Source: Caldilineaceae bacterium (lineage in GTDB: Bacteria > Chloroflexota > Anaerolineae > Caldilineales > Caldilineaceae). From it: a DNA stretch of 64,000 bases. Under the pieces are notes generated by a model, which had not been told where the DNA came from, did no database searches, and saw only the letters and a list, made by a program, of their open reading frames with translations. A program made the position numbers and the translations under genes. This document shows positions 35,972-45,729 of the stretch, piece after piece. Position 1 is the stretch's first letter. Every line of letters starts with the position of its first letter. The DNA is taken from positions 1 to 64,000 of the forward strand of contig JAJEDJ010000043.1 in assembly GCA_022821545.1 (NCBI GenBank). The letters run 5' to 3'.

Positions 35972-37879
35972 ATGCAAAGCCCGGCACGGCGCGCAATCCT
36001 GATCGGTATGGACGGCGCGGCCATGGAACTGGTGATGAATATGGTAAACGGGGGCCACATGCCCCATCTTGGCAAACTGATAGAAAAGGGTGTGTACCGG
36101 CCCATGATCGGTGTTTTCCCCACCCTGACGCCGCCGGGCTGGACTGCCACATCGACCGGCGCATGGCCGGGGAACCACGGCGTGATGGACTTCAACATCC
36201 GCAAGCTGGGCGCTCAACTCGATGAGACCGTCTGGGGCGTCAACACGGAGCTGTCGCGAGCGGAATATCTTTGGAACACGGTCGAGCGGGCGGGGGGCAG
36301 GCCCTTGCTGGTCAAATGGGAGATGTCCTGGCCCCCGACAGTAACCAGCGGCGTTCAGGTGGAGGGCACCGGCCCCGGCGTCTCCAACCATCACCAGATC
36401 GCCGGTTATCACCTGTTCGTCGCCGGCAAATGGGAGCGCCGCACGATCGGCGGGCAGCGCGACCCGGAGACCCTGGACCCCAGCGCGCTGCAAACCGGCT
36501 CCGACGTCGATCCCGTGACGATCAGCGAAGCCCGAAACTGGACAAATCCGCCGCCTTCAAGCCGCCCGCCCAAAGAGGTGGAACTGACAATACAACCCCT
36601 GGCGCGCGGCCGCGATTTCATGTTGCGGGGCGAAAAGGGCACGCCCAAGACCTTTCACGGGCTGATCTACGCCTCCGGAGACGACGGCTACGACCGGGTG
36701 CGCGTCTGCCGGGCGCGCGACGGGGACAGCGCGGTTACTGAACTGGGGATGGGAGATTGGAGCGACTGGTGGCTGGACCAGTTCGAGATCGATGCCGAGG
36801 AGATCAGCGGTTACGTGCGGATGAAGCTGGTCAACCTCAGCGCCGAGGCCGACGCTTTCGAGCTGTTCGTACCCCAGATCTGGCCGGCGGGCGGCTACAC
36901 GATGCCACTTGAAGCGGCCGATGAGATCGACCAGCACGTGGGCAACTTCCTGCAGAATCCCGCCCGAGACGCCCTGGGCATCATGGACGACGACACCTAC
37001 TTCGAGCTTCTGGACTTTCACCACGAACGGCTGGCCGACGTGGCCGACTATCTCACCACCAGCCGCGACGACTGGACGATGCTCTTCATCGAAACGCATG
37101 CATCCGACTACACAAGCCACTTTTTCCTCGGCCAGGCCGAAGCGTTCAGCGGCGCCGACGCGGAGACCCAGCAGCGCTGCCTGGATGGCGTGATCCGCAC
37201 CTACAGCTCCATCGATAGCATGATCGGTCGCGTCGCGGCCATCGCCGACGAGGAGACGCTCATCTGTCTCGTCTCAGATCACGGCGGCACGCCCAACCAG
37301 TACCGGGCGATAGAGATCGATGAGGTTCTGGAAGAGGCGGGTTTTCTGGTCTACAAGGAAGAAGACGGGAAGCGGACAGTGGACTGGTCACGCACGCGGG
37401 CCGCGTCAGTGGGCCTGGTACATGTGTTCATCAATCTGGAGGGACGCGAGCCGGAAGGGATCGTGCCGCCAGCCGACTATAAGGACACGCAGCTCGAAAT
37501 CATCGCAGCGCTGCACGCCTACACGGACCCCGCCACCGGCCGCCATCCGTTCGCGCTGGCGCTGACGCGCGAGGACGCCGAGATGGTCAACCTCTGGGGC
37601 GACACCACGGGAGACGTGGTCTACGCGCTGCGGCCGGAATTCGACGGCGCACACGGCAAACAGCTGCCTTCGGTCAGCTTTGGCATCGCCGGACAGCATT
37701 GCACCTTTGTCCTGTCCGGTCCGGGCGTCAAGGAGGGGCTGGCGCTGAGAGGGCAGGTGCGGGCGGTCGACGTAGCCCCAACCCTATGTTACCTGCTGGG
37801 GTTGCCCATGCCCCGCGACGTGGAAGGTGGGGTCGTATACGAGGCGCTCACCGATCCCGACTGGCACCTCAAGGAGTGA
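35972..37879 (+). CDS. Alkaline-phosphatase-superfamily phosphodiesterase/nucleotide pyrophosphatase
   Basis: 635 residues. The metal-binding and nucleophile region is ILIGMDGAAM...FPTLTPPGWTATSTG, with a Thr nucleophile as in nucleotide pyrophosphatase/phosphodiesterases. Later motifs are ETHASDYTSHFF and CLVSDHGGTPN, the second metal cluster. A segment of about 200 residues between them lacks family motifs. AAGGAGAG precedes the ATG. No signal peptide is evident, so it is predicted to be cytoplasmic. It should hydrolyse a phosphodiester or pyrophosphate bond with two metal ions; the substrate is unknown. Confidence 0.85.
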   Translation: MQSPARRAILIGMDGAAMELVMNMVNGGHMPHLGKLIEKGVYRPMIGVFPTLTPPGWTATSTGAWPGNHGVMDFNIRKLGAQLDETVWGVNTELSRAEYLWNTVERAGGRPLLVKWEMSWPPTVTSGVQVEGTGPGVSNHHQIAGYHLFVAGKWERRTIGGQRDPETLDPSALQTGSDVDPVTISEARNWTNPPPSSRPPKEVELTIQPLARGRDFMLRGEKGTPKTFHGLIYASGDDGYDRVRVCRARDGDSAVTELGMGDWSDWWLDQFEIDAEEISGYVRMKLVNLSAEADAFELFVPQIWPAGGYTMPLEAADEIDQHVGNFLQNPARDALGIMDDDTYFELLDFHHERLADVADYLTTSRDDWTMLFIETHASDYTSHFFLGQAEAFSGADAETQQRCLDGVIRTYSSIDSMIGRVAAIADEETLICLVSDHGGTPNQYRAIEIDEVLEEAGFLVYKEEDGKRTVDWSRTRAASVGLVHVFINLEGREPEGIVPPADYKDTQLEIIAALHAYTDPATGRHPFALALTREDAEMVNLWGDTTGDVVYALRPEFDGAHGKQLPSVSFGIAGQHCTFVLSGPGVKEGLALRGQVRAVDVAPTLCYLLGLPMPRDVEGGVVYEALTDPDWHLKE

Positions 37880-37920
37880 AAGGAGCCTGGGGAGGAGGGC
37901 GTCCAGCCTTTCTCCCCGGT

Positions 37921-38334
37921 TCAATAGTCGTCCTCGTCAATCTCCCCGGCCGGCATTTCAATATCGACGACCTCCCCCTGGTCGTCGATAATCACCCGAA
38001 AACCCATCATGCCCAGCCACTGCCGCGACTGCTCGGGGATTGCCTGACCGACCGCCTGGTCGATGTTGTCAATGGAAGATTCCACCGCGGCCTTGGTAAA
38101 GATGTCGTCTTTGCCCATCAAATCCAACACGCCGGTCACGGCCAGGTCTCGATGCGCGTCCACTTGACCCTTCAGGAATTCGAGCACCTGCCGGTCCACC
38201 TTCGCGGCGTCGATGTGGCGCAGAAAGCCGTCCTCGTCGACGACGTAGCAGGCGCGCTCGCCCACATGTTTCACCTGGGCCGCATTTCGGCGTTCATCGA
38301 ACACAAGCCCTTCAAACATCGCCGAATTTGCCAA
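37921..38334 (-). CDS. Conserved-looking hypothetical protein, acidic C-terminus
   Basis: 137 residues. It starts at TTG 38334 with GGAG 6 nt upstream; ATG 38319 lacks any SD. The sequence mixes a small beta-rich N-terminus (ACYVVDEDGFLRHIDAAKVD), a helix-rich middle and a strongly acidic tail ending EIDEDDY. There is no signal peptide or membrane segment and no catalytic motif. It lies convergent to the phosphodiesterase gene and alone in its transcript. Function unknown. Confidence 0.65.
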   Translation of the reverse strand: MANSAMFEGLVFDERRNAAQVKHVGERACYVVDEDGFLRHIDAAKVDRQVLEFLKGQVDAHRDLAVTGVLDLMGKDDIFTKAAVESSIDNIDQAVGQAIPEQSRQWLGMMGFRVIIDDQGEVVDIEMPAGEIDEDDY

Positions 38335-38480
38335 GGTACTCTCCGATCACAGTTCTCAAAAACCCGATAACGTTGCGGATACGGTCCTGGGCAAGGCAGT
38401 TCGGTCTGACTGCCAGACCGCAATCCGGAGGCCCTGCCAAGTCCTACGCCGCGGCCGCCAACAAAGTTTCTCCGGGGCCT

Positions 38481-39260
38481 TTACATCAGCGCCGCCCGGC
38501 TCTCGAGAAACTCGCGGCTGCGACGGACACTTGCGACCGGCTCTTCAGGCAGATCGTGTTCAACCACGTAACAGCTGGCGCCGGCCGCACGGCAGGCAGG
38601 GATGAGCGCGTCCCAGTCCAGCGTGCCGTAGCCGACGTCGGCCAGGCCCATCTGGTCCTCGTTCTCCCCCGCGGGCGCGAGGTCTTTGGCATGAATGAAC
38701 GGACAGCGGCCCGCGTATTTTTGCACCAGCTCCAGGGGACGGGCGCCGCCATCGGTGATCCAGGCCAGGTCCGGCTCCCAGAACAGATTCTGCTCGTCGG
38801 CGTTCGCCAGCACCCATTCCAGCGCGCGTGCGCCGTCAAACTCCTCCATTTCGAAAGCGTGGTTATGGTAGCCCAGCCGCATTCCCTCATCGCGACAGCG
38901 GCGTCCCAGCTCGTCGAGCGTCTTGCCGAAGGCGCGCCACGCCTCCGCGGTTGCCGCCGCGCGCACTTCGGGGTCAGGCATGGGGAGAATGAGGCAGTCG
39001 TTTCCGACCGCCCTGTGAAAGGCCACTGTACCGGCGAAGTCTTCAGCCAGAGCTTGATAAGGTACGTGGGCCGACACAGCCTGCAAACCATGACGGTCCA
39101 AGACCGCCTTCGCCTGCTCGCCGGTATGATCCGGCAGAAAGATCAGTTCGACTCCCTGGTATCCGGCCGCAGCGGCGGCGGCGGCGATCTCCGCAAAACT
39201 GTCGGACAGGTGACGCAGACTGTACAGCTGTACAGCGATGGTTGGCTTTGCGTTGCTCAT
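38481..39260 (-). CDS. Sugar phosphate isomerase/epimerase (xylose isomerase-like TIM barrel)
   Basis: 259 residues. VQLYSLR at the start, GYQGVELIF, GYHNHAFEME with the metal-binding His, WEPDLAWI and the late FIHAKD are typical of the IolE/xylose-isomerase-like barrel group. Members act on inosose, hydroxypyruvate or sugars with a divalent metal. The start is ATG 39260, with GGAGA 8 nt upstream inside the helicase gene, whose stop it overlaps by 4 bp (ATGA). Coupling to a DNA helicase looks accidental. The substrate is not assignable. Confidence 0.86.
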   Translation of the reverse strand: MSNAKPTIAVQLYSLRHLSDSFAEIAAAAAAAGYQGVELIFLPDHTGEQAKAVLDRHGLQAVSAHVPYQALAEDFAGTVAFHRAVGNDCLILPMPDPEVRAAATAEAWRAFGKTLDELGRRCRDEGMRLGYHNHAFEMEEFDGARALEWVLANADEQNLFWEPDLAWITDGGARPLELVQKYAGRCPFIHAKDLAPAGENEDQMGLADVGYGTLDWDALIPACRAAGASCYVVEHDLPEEPVASVRRSREFLESRAALM

Positions 39261-41734
39261 GCAGATGTCTCCCATTCCTTCGCACGCCGCAGACGTTCGG
39301 ACAGCCCGCTGTAACGCCGGGCCACCTTGTCATTGCCTACGGCCATGTCGATCGCTCTCGGTTGTCCTACCAACACGACCAGGCGCTTTGCGCGCGTGAC
39401 GGCCGTGTATAAGAGATTTCGCTGAAGTAACATGTAGTGGCTGGTGAGCAGTGGGATAACGACGGCCGGGAATTCACTTCCCTGGCTCTTGTGTACGCTG
39501 ATGGCATAGGCATGCACAAGCTCGTCCAACTCCATGAATTCGTAGCCAACAGGGCGCCCGTCGATTTCGACCGTTACCCGCTGTTCGATCAGGTCGACAT
39601 CTTTAATATAACCCATATCGCCGTTGAACACATCTTTGTCATAGTTATTTCGCAGCTGCATCACCCGGTCCCCTGTCCGGTAGACGCGGTCGCCGCCGCC
39701 GCACTCGGCTTTGTCCGGTCCGGGCGGATTGAGCGCCTGCCTGATCATCCCATTGAGCGCCGCGACTCCTGCCGCGCCCCTATGCATCGGGCTGAGAACC
39801 TGAATGCCCCGGGAGGGAACGGCGAAACGACGCGGGATGCGTTCATTGACAAGCTCCACACAGAGCTGGGCGGCACGCTCAGGTTCCTCCGTGCGGAACA
39901 GGAAAAAGTCGTCGGCCTCGGCGTGCGCTGCGCTGGCCGACCGTGTCAGAACCGGCATCCGGCCGCGGTTTATGCGATGGGCATTCTCGACGATATAGCT
40001 GCCGGCCGATTGCCGAAAGATCCTGTCCAGCCGCACCACGGCTGCGCCGGAGCGGGCGCCTGAGTTCGAAGCGAGCCGCGTCTCCTCACCCTCCCCCTCA
40101 ACTACTGCGATAACGTCACGCAGCACATTGCCAGCCCCCACGCTCGGCAGCTGGTCGATGTCACCGACCAGCAGCAGGGACATCCCCGGAGGGACGGCCT
40201 TGAGCAGATGATTCGTGAGTATGAGGTCCAGCATGGAGGACTCGTCCACGATCAGCAGGTCGCCATTGAGCGGATGCTCCTCGTTGCGCTTGAAGGAGAT
40301 GCCTGCAGCCGGCTGCACCTGCAGCAGTCTGTGGACCGTCTTCGCAGTCCGGCCGGTAGCCTCTGCGAGCCTCTTTGCCGCGCGTCCGGTTGGCGCAGCC
40401 AGGACCGCGTCGACGCCGGCCTCCTCGCACAGGTCGATGATGGTGCGGACAACGGTCGTTTTGCCTGTGCCTGGCCCCCCGGTCAGCACGGTCAGCCGGT
40501 TGGTCAGTGCAGTCCGTACAGCCTCCCGCTGGCGCGCGGCAAGACGCAGGGGGCCGTGTTCAAGGCTTGCACTCTCTTCGAACTGGGCGAGTTTGCGTTC
40601 CCAGTCCATTGTCCGAAAAGAGTCAAGCGCGCTCGCGGCGTGTCCGCGCGCGAACGGGGCGCCGGCCCCTTCCTGCATCAGCCGACCCATCCGGTTGCTG
40701 ACGCCCACTTCGCCGTAGTACATGGGCGTCAGATAGACCGCCTGCCCGCCCTGAAGCAGGTCTTCCAACTGCTGAGGGGCCGGCGGTTCGCCGGCCGCGC
40801 GGTCCTGCGGCAGCAGGGGCAAGGGGCGCGGACTCGAAGGTTCAAAAATCCCGGCCAGCGCCCAGTGCAGCGCTTCAGCCTCCTCGCCAGGCCCGGACGC
40901 CAACTTGACGCGGTCGGCCCCTTTCAAATGCAGCAGCCCGGCCGCCACCTCTTCCTTCCCCACATTCAGCAGATCGGCGGCCTTCGCGATCAACTCCCCG
41001 CTTGGCAAGTAGACATGGCCCTCGTCCGCAGCCCGGTTGAGGGCGAATTCGACACCTGCGGCGATGCGCTCGGGCGCGTCAGCGGCGGTTCCCAGGGCCC
41101 GGCCAATCCTGTCCGCGGTCAGAAAACCGATGCCAAAGATATCCTCGGAAAGGCGGTAAGGATTTCGCTGCACAGTTTCGATCGCACTGTCGCCGTACCG
41201 TTTGTAGATCTTCGCGGCCAAGCCGCCGCTCACGCCGTGGCCGCTCAGAAAGATCATCACCTCCTTAATCGCTTTCTTCTCGACCCAGCCGGCAATTATC
41301 AATGAAACTCTCTTACGGCCGACACCACCCACTTCGGAAAGACGCTGGGGATCGTTGTCGATGACTTCCAGCGTTTCCACGCCAAAGTGGTCGACGATGC
41401 GCTTGGCTGTGACGGGGCCGACCCCTTTGATCAGGCCGCTGCCAAGATATCTTTCGATGCCTGCCACGGTCGCCGGCAGCACGGAACGCATCTCGTCGAC
41501 GGCAAACTGCCTGCCATACTGCGGATGGATTTGCCAGCGCCCGCGCAGCTCCACGGCCTCGCCCACACCGACGCCGACCATCGTACCGACGACCGACGCA
41601 TCCTTTTGCCAGTGGGGCGGTTGAGACGTATCGTTCTCCGCCGCCAGGCTGGCGACGGTATAGCCGTTTTCTTCGTTATGAAAGGTGATGCGTTCGATAA
41701 CGCCGCGCAGAATTTCTTGCGTTTCGCCGCTCAT
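39257..41734 (-). CDS. recD2: RecD2-type ATP-dependent DNA helicase
   Basis: 825 residues from ATG 41734 (MSGETQEILRG); upstream in-frame sequence to 41830 is unlikely to be translated. RecD2 enzymes are 5'-3' superfamily 1B helicases working outside RecBCD. The N-terminal region has OB-like and helix-hairpin-helix parts (GPVTAKRIVDHFG, GVGRKRVSLI). The motor has Walker A TGGPGTGKTT, motif II LLIVDESSMLD, motif III GDIDQLPSVGAG and a C-terminal VHKSQGSEFPAVVIP. It is slightly longer than typical RecD2 because of a loop after the N-terminal domain. It is divergently transcribed from the antiporter gene. Confidence 0.9.
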   Translation of the reverse strand: MSGETQEILRGVIERITFHNEENGYTVASLAAENDTSQPPHWQKDASVVGTMVGVGVGEAVELRGRWQIHPQYGRQFAVDEMRSVLPATVAGIERYLGSGLIKGVGPVTAKRIVDHFGVETLEVIDNDPQRLSEVGGVGRKRVSLIIAGWVEKKAIKEVMIFLSGHGVSGGLAAKIYKRYGDSAIETVQRNPYRLSEDIFGIGFLTADRIGRALGTAADAPERIAAGVEFALNRAADEGHVYLPSGELIAKAADLLNVGKEEVAAGLLHLKGADRVKLASGPGEEAEALHWALAGIFEPSSPRPLPLLPQDRAAGEPPAPQQLEDLLQGGQAVYLTPMYYGEVGVSNRMGRLMQEGAGAPFARGHAASALDSFRTMDWERKLAQFEESASLEHGPLRLAARQREAVRTALTNRLTVLTGGPGTGKTTVVRTIIDLCEEAGVDAVLAAPTGRAAKRLAEATGRTAKTVHRLLQVQPAAGISFKRNEEHPLNGDLLIVDESSMLDLILTNHLLKAVPPGMSLLLVGDIDQLPSVGAGNVLRDVIAVVEGEGEETRLASNSGARSGAAVVRLDRIFRQSAGSYIVENAHRINRGRMPVLTRSASAAHAEADDFFLFRTEEPERAAQLCVELVNERIPRRFAVPSRGIQVLSPMHRGAAGVAALNGMIRQALNPPGPDKAECGGGDRVYRTGDRVMQLRNNYDKDVFNGDMGYIKDVDLIEQRVTVEIDGRPVGYEFMELDELVHAYAISVHKSQGSEFPAVVIPLLTSHYMLLQRNLLYTAVTRAKRLVVLVGQPRAIDMAVGNDKVARRYSGLSERLRRAKEWETSA

Positions 41735-41909
41735 GGATGTTAGGGTAACAGAATGGCATAGCCCTATCAAACCGCGCCCACTGAAGCCGCGGGCCCCGCG
41801 GGACAGCTCCACAGGGTAGTGGAAGCGCATTTCACCGGCCCCCTTTACAGATTAAATTCGGAAGCAAAACCGGAAGCAAGACCGGAATCAGGACCAGCGC
41901 GAATTCCCT

Positions 41910-43832
41910 ATGGAAGAGATCGCAGGATCGTTTACGCCCCTCCTAATCGTCATCTCCCTGGCATTCATCGTGCCGCTGCTGCTCACGCGCTTCGAGCGGC
42001 TGCGGCTGCCGATCGTGGTCGGCGAAATCCTGGCGGGAATCGTGGTAGGCAGCAGCGGTTTCGGCTGGGTGACCCACGAAGACCAGCTGCTCACGCTCCT
42101 GGCCGAGTTCGGCTTTGTCTTTCTGATGTTCCTGGCCGGCATGGAGATCGACTTCGCCAATCTGAACGTTGAGCTGCCCGGCGTCGCCCGCGCCGGCGGC
42201 GCAGGCACAGGCCTCACGCCGGCGGAGGGCCGCGACCGCCGCAGCTTCGGCCCGCTTTCCATCGGCCTGATGGGCTTCATTCTGACCCTGACACTTTCCG
42301 CCGTGGTCGGCTTTGCGCTGTTGCAGGTGGGCCTGGTCAGCAGTCCCTGGATGATGGCGCTGATCATGTCGACAACGTCGCTGGGCGTCGTCATGCCTGT
42401 GCTCAAGGAGCAGGAGCTCATCCGCGGGCGCTTCGGGCAGACCATCCTGATCGCGGCCCTCGTCGCCGACTTCGCCACTATGCTCCTGATCACCGTGGTC
42501 ATCGCCACGATTTCGCACGGACTGACCCTCGACATTCTTCTGATCAGCCTGCTCTTCGTCGTCTTCTTCCTTCTCTACCGGCTGGGAATCGTTTCTCTGA
42601 ACCGGTTCGAGTCGTTGCGCCGCACGCTGGAGGACCTCAGCCACACGACCGCCCGCATCAAGATCCGGGGCGCATTTACGATCATGCTGCTGTTTGTTGT
42701 GCTGGCCGAAGCGCTGGGCGCGGAGATCATTCTGGGCGCATTCATCGCCGGGGCGATGCTGTCTCTGCTCTCCACCCGTGAAGACCTGGAGGCGATGCAC
42801 CAGTTGGAGGCGGTCGGCTTCGGCTTCTTCATCCCTATCTTTTTCATCATGGTAGGTGTGGACTTCAATCTGGGCGCCCTGACCGGATCCAGCGATGCAT
42901 TGATTCTGCTGCCGTTCCTGGTACTGGCCGCCTTTCTGGTCAAACTTCTGCCGGCTCTCCTGTTCCGCGTGCTATTCAGCTGGCGCGAAACCTTTTCAGC
43001 CGGCTTTCTTCTGTCGTCGCGCCTTTCCCTGATCGTGGCGGCCTCGGCCATCGGCCTGAACCTGGGGATCATAAGCGAATCGGTAAACACGATGATCATC
43101 CTGGTTGCCATCGTTACCGTCACGGCCGCCCCCTTGATCTTCAACCGCATCGTACCGCGCACCATGGCGGCTACGCTGCGGCCTATCGTTGTGTTTGGCG
43201 CCGAAAGGCTGGGACTCCAGGTCGCTGAACAGCTGACGGGCCACCACGAGCAGGTCGTTCTGGTCGACACAGATGAAAGTCTGATTGCCAGGGCCCGGCA
43301 ACAGACCTCCGAAGGCATAGAGGTCCTGCACGCCAGTATCGACGATGAAGAGGAGGAACTTGCCGGGCGCCTCGATCTCGCAGAAACGGTGGTCGTCACT
43401 CTCAGCGACACAGACCGCAACCGGCACGTTTGCCACGTGGCGCGCACGCGCTACGGCATCGACCACATTGTGACCCTTGTACGGGAAACGAACCGGCTTG
43501 TGGAGTTCGAAACACTTAACGTGACTGTTTTCAACCCTTCGCTGGACCAGGCCGCACTCCTCAGCCTGCTGGCGCGCAATCCGGACATCTACGAACTGCT
43601 GACTCGTACCGACGACAATAAGGAAGTGTCGGAAGTCTGGGTACACAATCACGATTACGGCGACAAGGCGCTGCGCGAGCTGCAGCTTCCGGGCGACGTA
43701 CTCATCCTCTCGATCCGACGCGCCGGGGAGTTCATCGTGCCGCGCGGAAATACGCAGCTGGAATACGGAGACCACCTGACGCTGGTCGGAACATTCGACC
43801 ATCTGCATGAGGCGCGGGCGCTCTTTGGTTGA
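41910..43832 (+). CDS. Kef/CPA2-type cation:proton antiporter with TrkA-N and TrkA-C domains
   Basis: 640 residues. About 12 hydrophobic segments fill residues 1-400, with the CPA2 features RLPIVVGEILAGIVVG and EIILGAFIAGAMLS. A TrkA-N nucleotide-binding domain follows (PIVVFGAERLGLQVAEQL, in which the usual GxGxxG loop is altered to GAERLG, then VVLVDTDE). A TrkA-C domain ends the protein (LPGDVLILSIRRAGEFIVPRG). This is the KefB/KefC architecture of K+ efflux or Na+/H+ exchange in the inner membrane. The altered loop makes NAD(H) gating uncertain. Confidence 0.9.
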   Translation: MEEIAGSFTPLLIVISLAFIVPLLLTRFERLRLPIVVGEILAGIVVGSSGFGWVTHEDQLLTLLAEFGFVFLMFLAGMEIDFANLNVELPGVARAGGAGTGLTPAEGRDRRSFGPLSIGLMGFILTLTLSAVVGFALLQVGLVSSPWMMALIMSTTSLGVVMPVLKEQELIRGRFGQTILIAALVADFATMLLITVVIATISHGLTLDILLISLLFVVFFLLYRLGIVSLNRFESLRRTLEDLSHTTARIKIRGAFTIMLLFVVLAEALGAEIILGAFIAGAMLSLLSTREDLEAMHQLEAVGFGFFIPIFFIMVGVDFNLGALTGSSDALILLPFLVLAAFLVKLLPALLFRVLFSWRETFSAGFLLSSRLSLIVAASAIGLNLGIISESVNTMIILVAIVTVTAAPLIFNRIVPRTMAATLRPIVVFGAERLGLQVAEQLTGHHEQVVLVDTDESLIARARQQTSEGIEVLHASIDDEEEELAGRLDLAETVVVTLSDTDRNRHVCHVARTRYGIDHIVTLVRETNRLVEFETLNVTVFNPSLDQAALLSLLARNPDIYELLTRTDDNKEVSEVWVHNHDYGDKALRELQLPGDVLILSIRRAGEFIVPRGNTQLEYGDHLTLVGTFDHLHEARALFG

Positions 43833-44005
43833 GCCCAAAACGCGGGCAGGAAGAAACAGTTGCCTCAGCCGCGTTGCTTGCAGCACGTTGCGCGTCGCGT
43901 GAAGGCAGGCCGGAGAGCCGTTGCGCCAAATTGTGAAGCGCGTGCGAAGTGTCGTGGTTTCAAACTGAATTTACGTTAGCTGCCGGGTTGGCATCGGAGT
44001 TTGTT

Positions 44006-44515
44006 TCAAGGGGGAGCGGCGCGTTCCCCCCGGCTGATCTGCTGCCAGCGGGCGTGGGCGTTGCGAATGACTCGCAGCGTCTCCTCTTCCATCGGCAGGC
44101 CGTCCAGATTCGCGACCGACACCCAGGCGACGTCATCAACGTCGTCGGCCGCCGCGACTTCGCCGCCGCGGTAATGGGCCCAGAAGTCGATCACGACATA
44201 GTGATAGCGAATGCGTCCGTTCGCGTCGCGATGAATGGGCTCGAACAGGTCGACCAGATCAACGATTTCGATCTCAGCGCCAGTCTCCTCCAGCACCTCA
44301 CGAGCAACGCCGGCCCGCACGGGCTCGCCCAGATCCAGCAGGCCGCCGGGCAATGCCCACATTCCCTGCGAGGGCGGGCGTCCCCGTTCAACCATAAGGA
44401 TACGTCCATCGCCGTCGACCACGACAGCAGCCACGGCCACCAGCGGCGCCGGCGGATACTCGCGGCTGATAGTAACGGGAAAGGTCTCGTGCGGCGGGCC
44501 TTCGGTGCTGCGCAT
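44006..44515 (-). CDS. NUDIX hydrolase
   Basis: 169 residues. The Nudix box is complete: GGLLDLGEP, then REVLEETGAEI in GX5EX7REVxEExGU spacing. The enzyme hydrolyses a nucleoside-diphosphate-linked compound with Mg2+. ATG 44515 lies 2 nt after the stop of the HAD gene; a longer in-frame extension within that gene is not used. The HAD and NUDIX products may cooperate in nucleotide or metabolite clean-up. Substrate not assignable. Confidence 0.86.
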   Translation of the reverse strand: MRSTEGPPHETFPVTISREYPPAPLVAVAAVVVDGDGRILMVERGRPPSQGMWALPGGLLDLGEPVRAGVAREVLEETGAEIEIVDLVDLFEPIHRDANGRIRYHYVVIDFWAHYRGGEVAAADDVDDVAWVSVANLDGLPMEEETLRVIRNAHARWQQISRGERAAPP

Positions 44516-44517
44516 GC

Positions 44518-45312
44518 TCAACACCACGTTTCGATGAGGGCGGGCAGTTCGGACAGCTTCTCTATGACCGCGTCCGGCTTGATGCTGTCCACCAACCGCT
44601 GGTCCTCGGCCAGCGGGATCATGCGGCAATGAACGGTGAGCGCGCCGATCTCCTGACCGCCGGCGACGTCATGCTTGAGGCTGTCGCCGACACAGACCAA
44701 CTCATACGGCTCGGCGTCCCAACGATTGAGGACGGCAGCGTAGATCTCTTTCTCCGGTTTGCGCCACTCCACCGCCGCGCTGCTCAGGCAGACGTCCAGG
44801 TAGGCGCGCAGGCCGGTATAGTCGACAATGCGCTGGAAGATGCGATCGCTGGCGTAGTTGGCGATCAGGGCCAGCGGGAAACCGTCGCTGCGCAGCTGCC
44901 GGAGCAGTTCGATCGCGCCCGGCATCGGCTCCCAGGCCGTCATCTCCGGCGCGTAAAAGAGATCGACCGCACGGCGCAGGACCTCCTCATTCATGCGTGA
45001 GGCCGGATAGCCGACGAACTGCAAAAGGAAACTCAAGGTGTCGTCGGCGGTGTGTTCCTCCCGCTCGTCGTCCGATTTCGTCTCGGCGAAGATGCGCGCC
45101 TCAACAAGGTGCTCCGAAATCTCGTCGGGCAGGTCGGTCATCCCCGTCGAACGCATGTAGTCGACCGCTGTCTGGGCGCCCGCGTTCATCAGCTCATCCA
45201 GAGGTTTGTTGAGCCGGGCGAGCGTATTGTCAAAGTCGAAGACCAACCCCTGCACCAGTTTGCGCGGTCGAATTTGCGCGGGTTCGCCGGTAAAGAACTG
45301 TTTATGAGCCAT
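44518..45312 (-). CDS. HAD-superfamily hydrolase
   Basis: 264 residues. Motif I is VFDFDNTLARL (two Asp), motif II lies around ALIANYAS, the Lys of motif III is in EWRKPEKEIY, and motif IV is VCVGDSLKHDVAGG. A helical cap domain sits between motifs I and II (residues about 40-120), as in phosphoglycolate phosphatase-type or haloacid dehalogenase-type enzymes. The product dephosphorylates a small metabolite. It is co-transcribed with the NUDIX gene. Confidence 0.87.
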   Translation of the reverse strand: MAHKQFFTGEPAQIRPRKLVQGLVFDFDNTLARLNKPLDELMNAGAQTAVDYMRSTGMTDLPDEISEHLVEARIFAETKSDDEREEHTADDTLSFLLQFVGYPASRMNEEVLRRAVDLFYAPEMTAWEPMPGAIELLRQLRSDGFPLALIANYASDRIFQRIVDYTGLRAYLDVCLSSAAVEWRKPEKEIYAAVLNRWDAEPYELVCVGDSLKHDVAGGQEIGALTVHCRMIPLAEDQRLVDSIKPDAVIEKLSELPALIETWC

Positions 45313-45395
45313 TTCACAATGCGAATCGAGTAGACGGGTTGACGGCGGGCCCGGTCCTGTTCCAGGACCACGCTCCTCTGCCTTTCACGCGCATA

Positions 45396-45425
45396 AGTAT
45401 GCGGATGGACGCCCCTGTATGTCAA
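45396..45425 (-). promoter_or_regulatory. Sigma-70-like promoter for the HAD-NUDIX pair
   Basis: On the minus strand TTGACA (45425-45420) and CATACT (45401-45396) are 18 nt apart, giving a leader of about 75 nt. In the leader GGTCCTG (45353-45359) and CAGGACC (45363-45369) form a 7-bp hairpin. Confidence 0.55.
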
Positions 45426-45729
45426 GTCGGAGCGTCTCCAGCGCAGGGCATAGGCATCATTTTGGGAAAGACCTTTCAGGAGATAGTCAGTTTGGCAATG
45501 AGTAGATATGGGGTCCGGGCGTTCAAGCGGAGGGCGACCCACGGGACGTTTGAGGTGTGGATCGATCTGTTTCTTTTCTTCCTTCTCAAGCTTTGTCGGT
45601 TTTCCTTTTTGAAGTCATTTCAGAAGCGCTTTTCGCCTAGCGTTTTGAGGCGGCGCGCAGGATGACGCTATCTGTCCCGGCTGCGGATGCCTGCGGTTTC
45701 ATAGCAATGACCCTTTTTATCTCCTGCAC
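45426..45729. other. Intergenic region without recognised genes
   Basis: About 300 bp between the HAD promoter and the 3' end of the prephenate dehydratase gene. A 108-codon open frame across it on the + strand has no SD and no recognisable sequence. A weak CGCCT/AGGCG hairpin near 45635-45652 could end pheA transcription, but no T-run supports it. Confidence 0.4.

Noticed and set aside
45339-45665. 108-codon + strand frame between the HAD and pheA genes
   Set aside because: It lacks a ribosome site and a recognisable sequence, and it overlaps the HAD promoter.
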